DNA from: Candidatus Woesearchaeota archaeon
Lineage (GTDB): Archaea; Nanobdellota; Nanobdellia; Woesearchaeales; GW2011-AR4
Direction: 5' to 3'
Length of the DNA stretch: 64,000 bases
Assembly (NCBI GenBank): GCA_016181305.1
Contig: JACOZN010000013.1
Span: 1 to 64,000 of the forward strand
Below the pieces are notes generated by a model. It was not told the origin of the DNA. It worked only from the letters and a program-made list of their open reading frames with translations, and ran no database searches. Made by a program: the position numbers and the translations under genes. Of this stretch, positions 61,977 to 64,000 are shown one piece after another; positions within the stretch are counted from its first letter, which is position 1, and every line of letters starts with the position of its first letter.

Positions 61977-63807
61977 GCCGCATGAGATGAGCAGCGTCAT
62001 AATAACAGGCCCGAACAGCGAGCTTGAGGCTGTCATCAAGGAGATGCATGATATGGGGGTGCTCCACATAGTTGAGCATTCAAAAAATGAACTGGCGGAT
62101 ACAGGCAAGCCACTGGATAGCGCCGGCAGGCTTTCCGAAACCCTTGTCAAAATAAGGGCATTGACTGCAGCGCTGAGCATCAGGCAAGAGGAAAACAGAT
62201 TCGAGCTTAAGAAAGGCCTGCCTGAAATCGAATCCAATGTCAGAAAAATCGGAAATGAGCTTGGCGCGCTCAATGACGAGCTAAAAAAGACAGAAGAGCT
62301 GGTATCGAAAAACGATGCTGTAAGGCAGGAGCTCGAAATCCTGAAGGGCTTGAACATTCCGCTTGAAAACTTCACGTCTTACAAGTCGTTGGCTTGCTTT
62401 ATGGGCTGTATAAATGAAAAGAATTTCCGGCATATGAATGGGGAGCTTTCAAAAACGACGAAAAATTTCCTGATTTTCAAAAGCGGCGAGAAGCGAAAAT
62501 TCATTGCGTTGTTCATAGACTCAAAGAACAGGGAAGATGCAGGCAGCATATTGAATAAAAACGGCTTTTCGCAGCTGAACTTCTCCAATATAGGCGGCTT
62601 TAAGGGGACTGCAATGAGCAATCTTAAGAGGACAGGGGAGGAAAATGCAAGGCTCCAAAGGAAAAGAGCAGAGATTAAAAACAGCGTTGAAAAGCTGGCA
62701 AATGGGCATAAGGCCTTTTTGGCAGCTGCCGACAAATTTTTAAGCATCCAGCTTGAAAAGGCAGAAGCGCCTTTGCAGTTTGCATCAACGCCAAGCAGCT
62801 TCCTCATTAAGGGATGGATTCCAAGCGGGCAGTTAAACAGCTCCATAGAAAGGCTGAATAAGGCGGCTAAAAACATGATATTCGTGCATTTTGAGCCTGC
62901 AAAGGCGCATGACAAAGTGCCTGTCAAGCTGAAAAACCCGAAGTATGCAAAATCTTTTGAGTTCTTCATCGACCTTTACAGCATGCCCACCTACAGGGAG
63001 ATTGACCCGACTTTTTTCATATTCCTGACTTTTCCGATATTTTTCGGGATAATGCTCGGTGATGTTGGCTATGGGATAACAAGCTTATTGATTTTCTGGC
63101 TTTTAAAAAAGAAGATGCCGAAGGCAGGCGGTTTTTTCAACATACTGATGCTTGCGTCTTTTGTGTCAATGCTGTTCGGGTTTTTGTATGGGGAATTTTT
63201 TGGCTATGAGTTTATTCATCCAGTAATAAGCAGGGAGCATGAGATGTTCACCTTGATGTACATGGCCATTGCAATCGGCATAGTGCATGTAAATCTAGGA
63301 TTGGCAATAGGATTTATAAACGAGCTGAAATCGCATGGATTGATGAAGGCTGTATATGAGAAATTAAGCTGGATTATACTTGAAATAGGAGCTGCATTGC
63401 TTGCATTATCATATTTTGGAAAAATATCAATATCCCCATTAATCGGAGCTGTATTTTTAGGATTGTCAATATTAATGCTTTTTAAGGGCGAAGGGGTAAA
63501 AGGGCTTATGGAGCTGCCGAGCATTTTCACGAATATTTTGTCCTATGCAAGGCTTATGGCAATAGGGCTTTCTTCGGTTGTGCTTGCAGTCATAATAAAC
63601 GACTCTGCAAAGGAATTTTTTCATCAAGGGGGATTTTTTGTATTAATAGGGGTGCTGATTTTGGTTGTTGGGCACATAATAAACATAATGCTTGGATTAC
63701 TTGGGAGCTTTTTGCACTCATTGAGGCTCCATTACGTTGAGTTTTTTTCAAAATTTTTTCACGGTGGCGCTAAGAAGTACCAGCCGTTCGGGATGAAAGA
63801 AGATTAA
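61969..63807 (+). CDS. atpI: A-type ATP synthase subunit I (a)
   Basis: Membrane subunit forming the ion half-channels with the proteolipid ring. The 612-residue protein has a cytosolic N-terminal half (about 1-330) with coiled-coil arms and six to eight C-terminal membrane helices, including GIMLGDVGYGITSLLIFWLL and FTNILSYARLMAIGLSSVVL; the conserved arginine is in SYARLMAIG. Last-third hydrophobicity and the SFLHSLRLHYVEFFSKFF motif are diagnostic. Confidence 0.95.
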   Translation: MLKPHEMSSVIITGPNSELEAVIKEMHDMGVLHIVEHSKNELADTGKPLDSAGRLSETLVKIRALTAALSIRQEENRFELKKGLPEIESNVRKIGNELGALNDELKKTEELVSKNDAVRQELEILKGLNIPLENFTSYKSLACFMGCINEKNFRHMNGELSKTTKNFLIFKSGEKRKFIALFIDSKNREDAGSILNKNGFSQLNFSNIGGFKGTAMSNLKRTGEENARLQRKRAEIKNSVEKLANGHKAFLAAADKFLSIQLEKAEAPLQFASTPSSFLIKGWIPSGQLNSSIERLNKAAKNMIFVHFEPAKAHDKVPVKLKNPKYAKSFEFFIDLYSMPTYREIDPTFFIFLTFPIFFGIMLGDVGYGITSLLIFWLLKKKMPKAGGFFNILMLASFVSMLFGFLYGEFFGYEFIHPVISREHEMFTLMYMAIAIGIVHVNLGLAIGFINELKSHGLMKAVYEKLSWIILEIGAALLALSYFGKISISPLIGAVFLGLSILMLFKGEGVKGLMELPSIFTNILSYARLMAIGLSSVVLAVIINDSAKEFFHQGGFFVLIGVLILVVGHIINIMLGLLGSFLHSLRLHYVEFFSKFFHGGAKKYQPFGMKED

Positions 63808-63855
63808 TAATAAAATATACACCTACAATAAAAAATTAAAAACTCGGAGGTAAAA

Positions 63856-64000
63856 ATGGTAGACATATCGACTGGATTGGTGGCGATGGCGTCAGGGCTG
63901 GCAATCGGCTTGAGCGCAATTGCGGCAGCTATTGCTGAAAAGGAAATCGGAGTTGCAGCTGTGGGCGCTATGGCGGAAAAGGAGGAGCTGTTTGGAAAGG
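63856..64000 (+). CDS. atpK: A-type ATP synthase subunit K (proteolipid), N-terminal part
   Basis: The last 145 nt encode MVDISTGLVAMASGLAIGLS, an alanine/glycine-rich membrane segment, then AIAAAIAEKEIGVAAVGAM, the start of the c-ring hairpin. A GGAGG ribosome-binding site lies 7 nt upstream. The gene is cut by the window end. Confidence 0.88.
   Translation, partial: MVDISTGLVAMASGLAIGLSAIAAAIAEKEIGVAAVGAMAEKEELFGK

Overview
The window is archaeal chromosome, most likely from a DPANN lineage (Woesearchaeota/Pacearchaeota-like). Archaeal markers are Rpo3, Rpo7, Rpo10 and Spt4, ribosomal proteins uS13-uS4-uS11, uL18e-uL13-uS9, uL1-uL10-P1, eS24, eS31 and uS15, an archaeal SRP RNA and RNase P RNA, NAC, Sec61-beta, GatD/GatE, an A-type ATP synthase operon, intron-bearing tRNAs and TATA-box promoters, many of them giving leaderless mRNAs. 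Several other genes look bacterial: LeuRS, RadC, MsrB and a whole MEP isoprenoid pathway. No rRNA, CRISPR array or complete insertion sequence was found.

Layout. 1-4060: fragment of a transposon-associated gene, a surface protein coupled to a twin-HTH regulator with an operator array, and a presenilin-like protease. 4.1-13.4 kb: SRP RNA, an HDAC-family hydrolase, thiL, nadK-ilvE, an isopropylmalate/isocitrate-type dehydrogenase, a K+ channel, leuS and a SPOUT methyltransferase. 13.4-17.3 kb: ribosomal/RNA polymerase operon with an embedded intron-bearing tRNA-Leu. 17.4-25 kb: an unassigned structured RNA, tRNA-His with intron, msrB, nac, secG, RNase P RNA, a THUMP methyltransferase, a Cys-rich surface protein and a pilin-like protein. 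25-30.5 kb: PIN-rpoE-spt4-eS24-eS31 operon, then uL1-uL10-P1. 30.6-42.7 kb: dxs, ispG, dxr, ispDF, ispE and ispH, which together cover all seven MEP activities, mixed with a UBP-type zinc finger, two methyltransferases, radC and a wHTH regulator. 42.7-47.7 kb: uS15, tRNA-Gln with two introns, an N-truncated dphB, ftsZ and a nitroreductase. 47.7-60 kb: a giant secreted coiled-coil hydrolase, a frameshifted DNA ligase, a Nudix-like protein, an unusual Cdc48-like ATPase in two ORFs, and gatD-gatE. 60-64 kb: tRNA-Arg with intron, an AbrB-PhoU regulator and the start of the ATP synthase operon (H-I-K).

How the genes fit together. GatDE and tRNA-Gln(TTG) fit the transamidation route to Gln-tRNA. 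The MEP genes would supply IPP and DMAPP for archaeal lipids in place of mevalonate, and a sterol-methyltransferase-like enzyme sits inside the cluster. The dxs-to-ispH span also holds a disturbed tRNA-Leu(TAA) and decayed gene remnants, which suggests a plastic region.

Most striking: (1) a complete MEP set whose ispG lacks an internal block with one Fe-S cysteine; (2) a dispersed about 50-nt structured repeat in four copies with a compensatory stem change; (3) seven 13-bp palindromes, five of them spaced two helical turns apart, next to the twin-HTH gene; (4) five tRNA genes that are all interrupted; (5) a Cdc48-like ATPase with a coiled coil in the D1 lid and a D2 lid encoded as a separate ORF; (6) internal losses or truncations in lig, gatE, dphB and ispG, which should be checked against reads because they could be biology or assembly.
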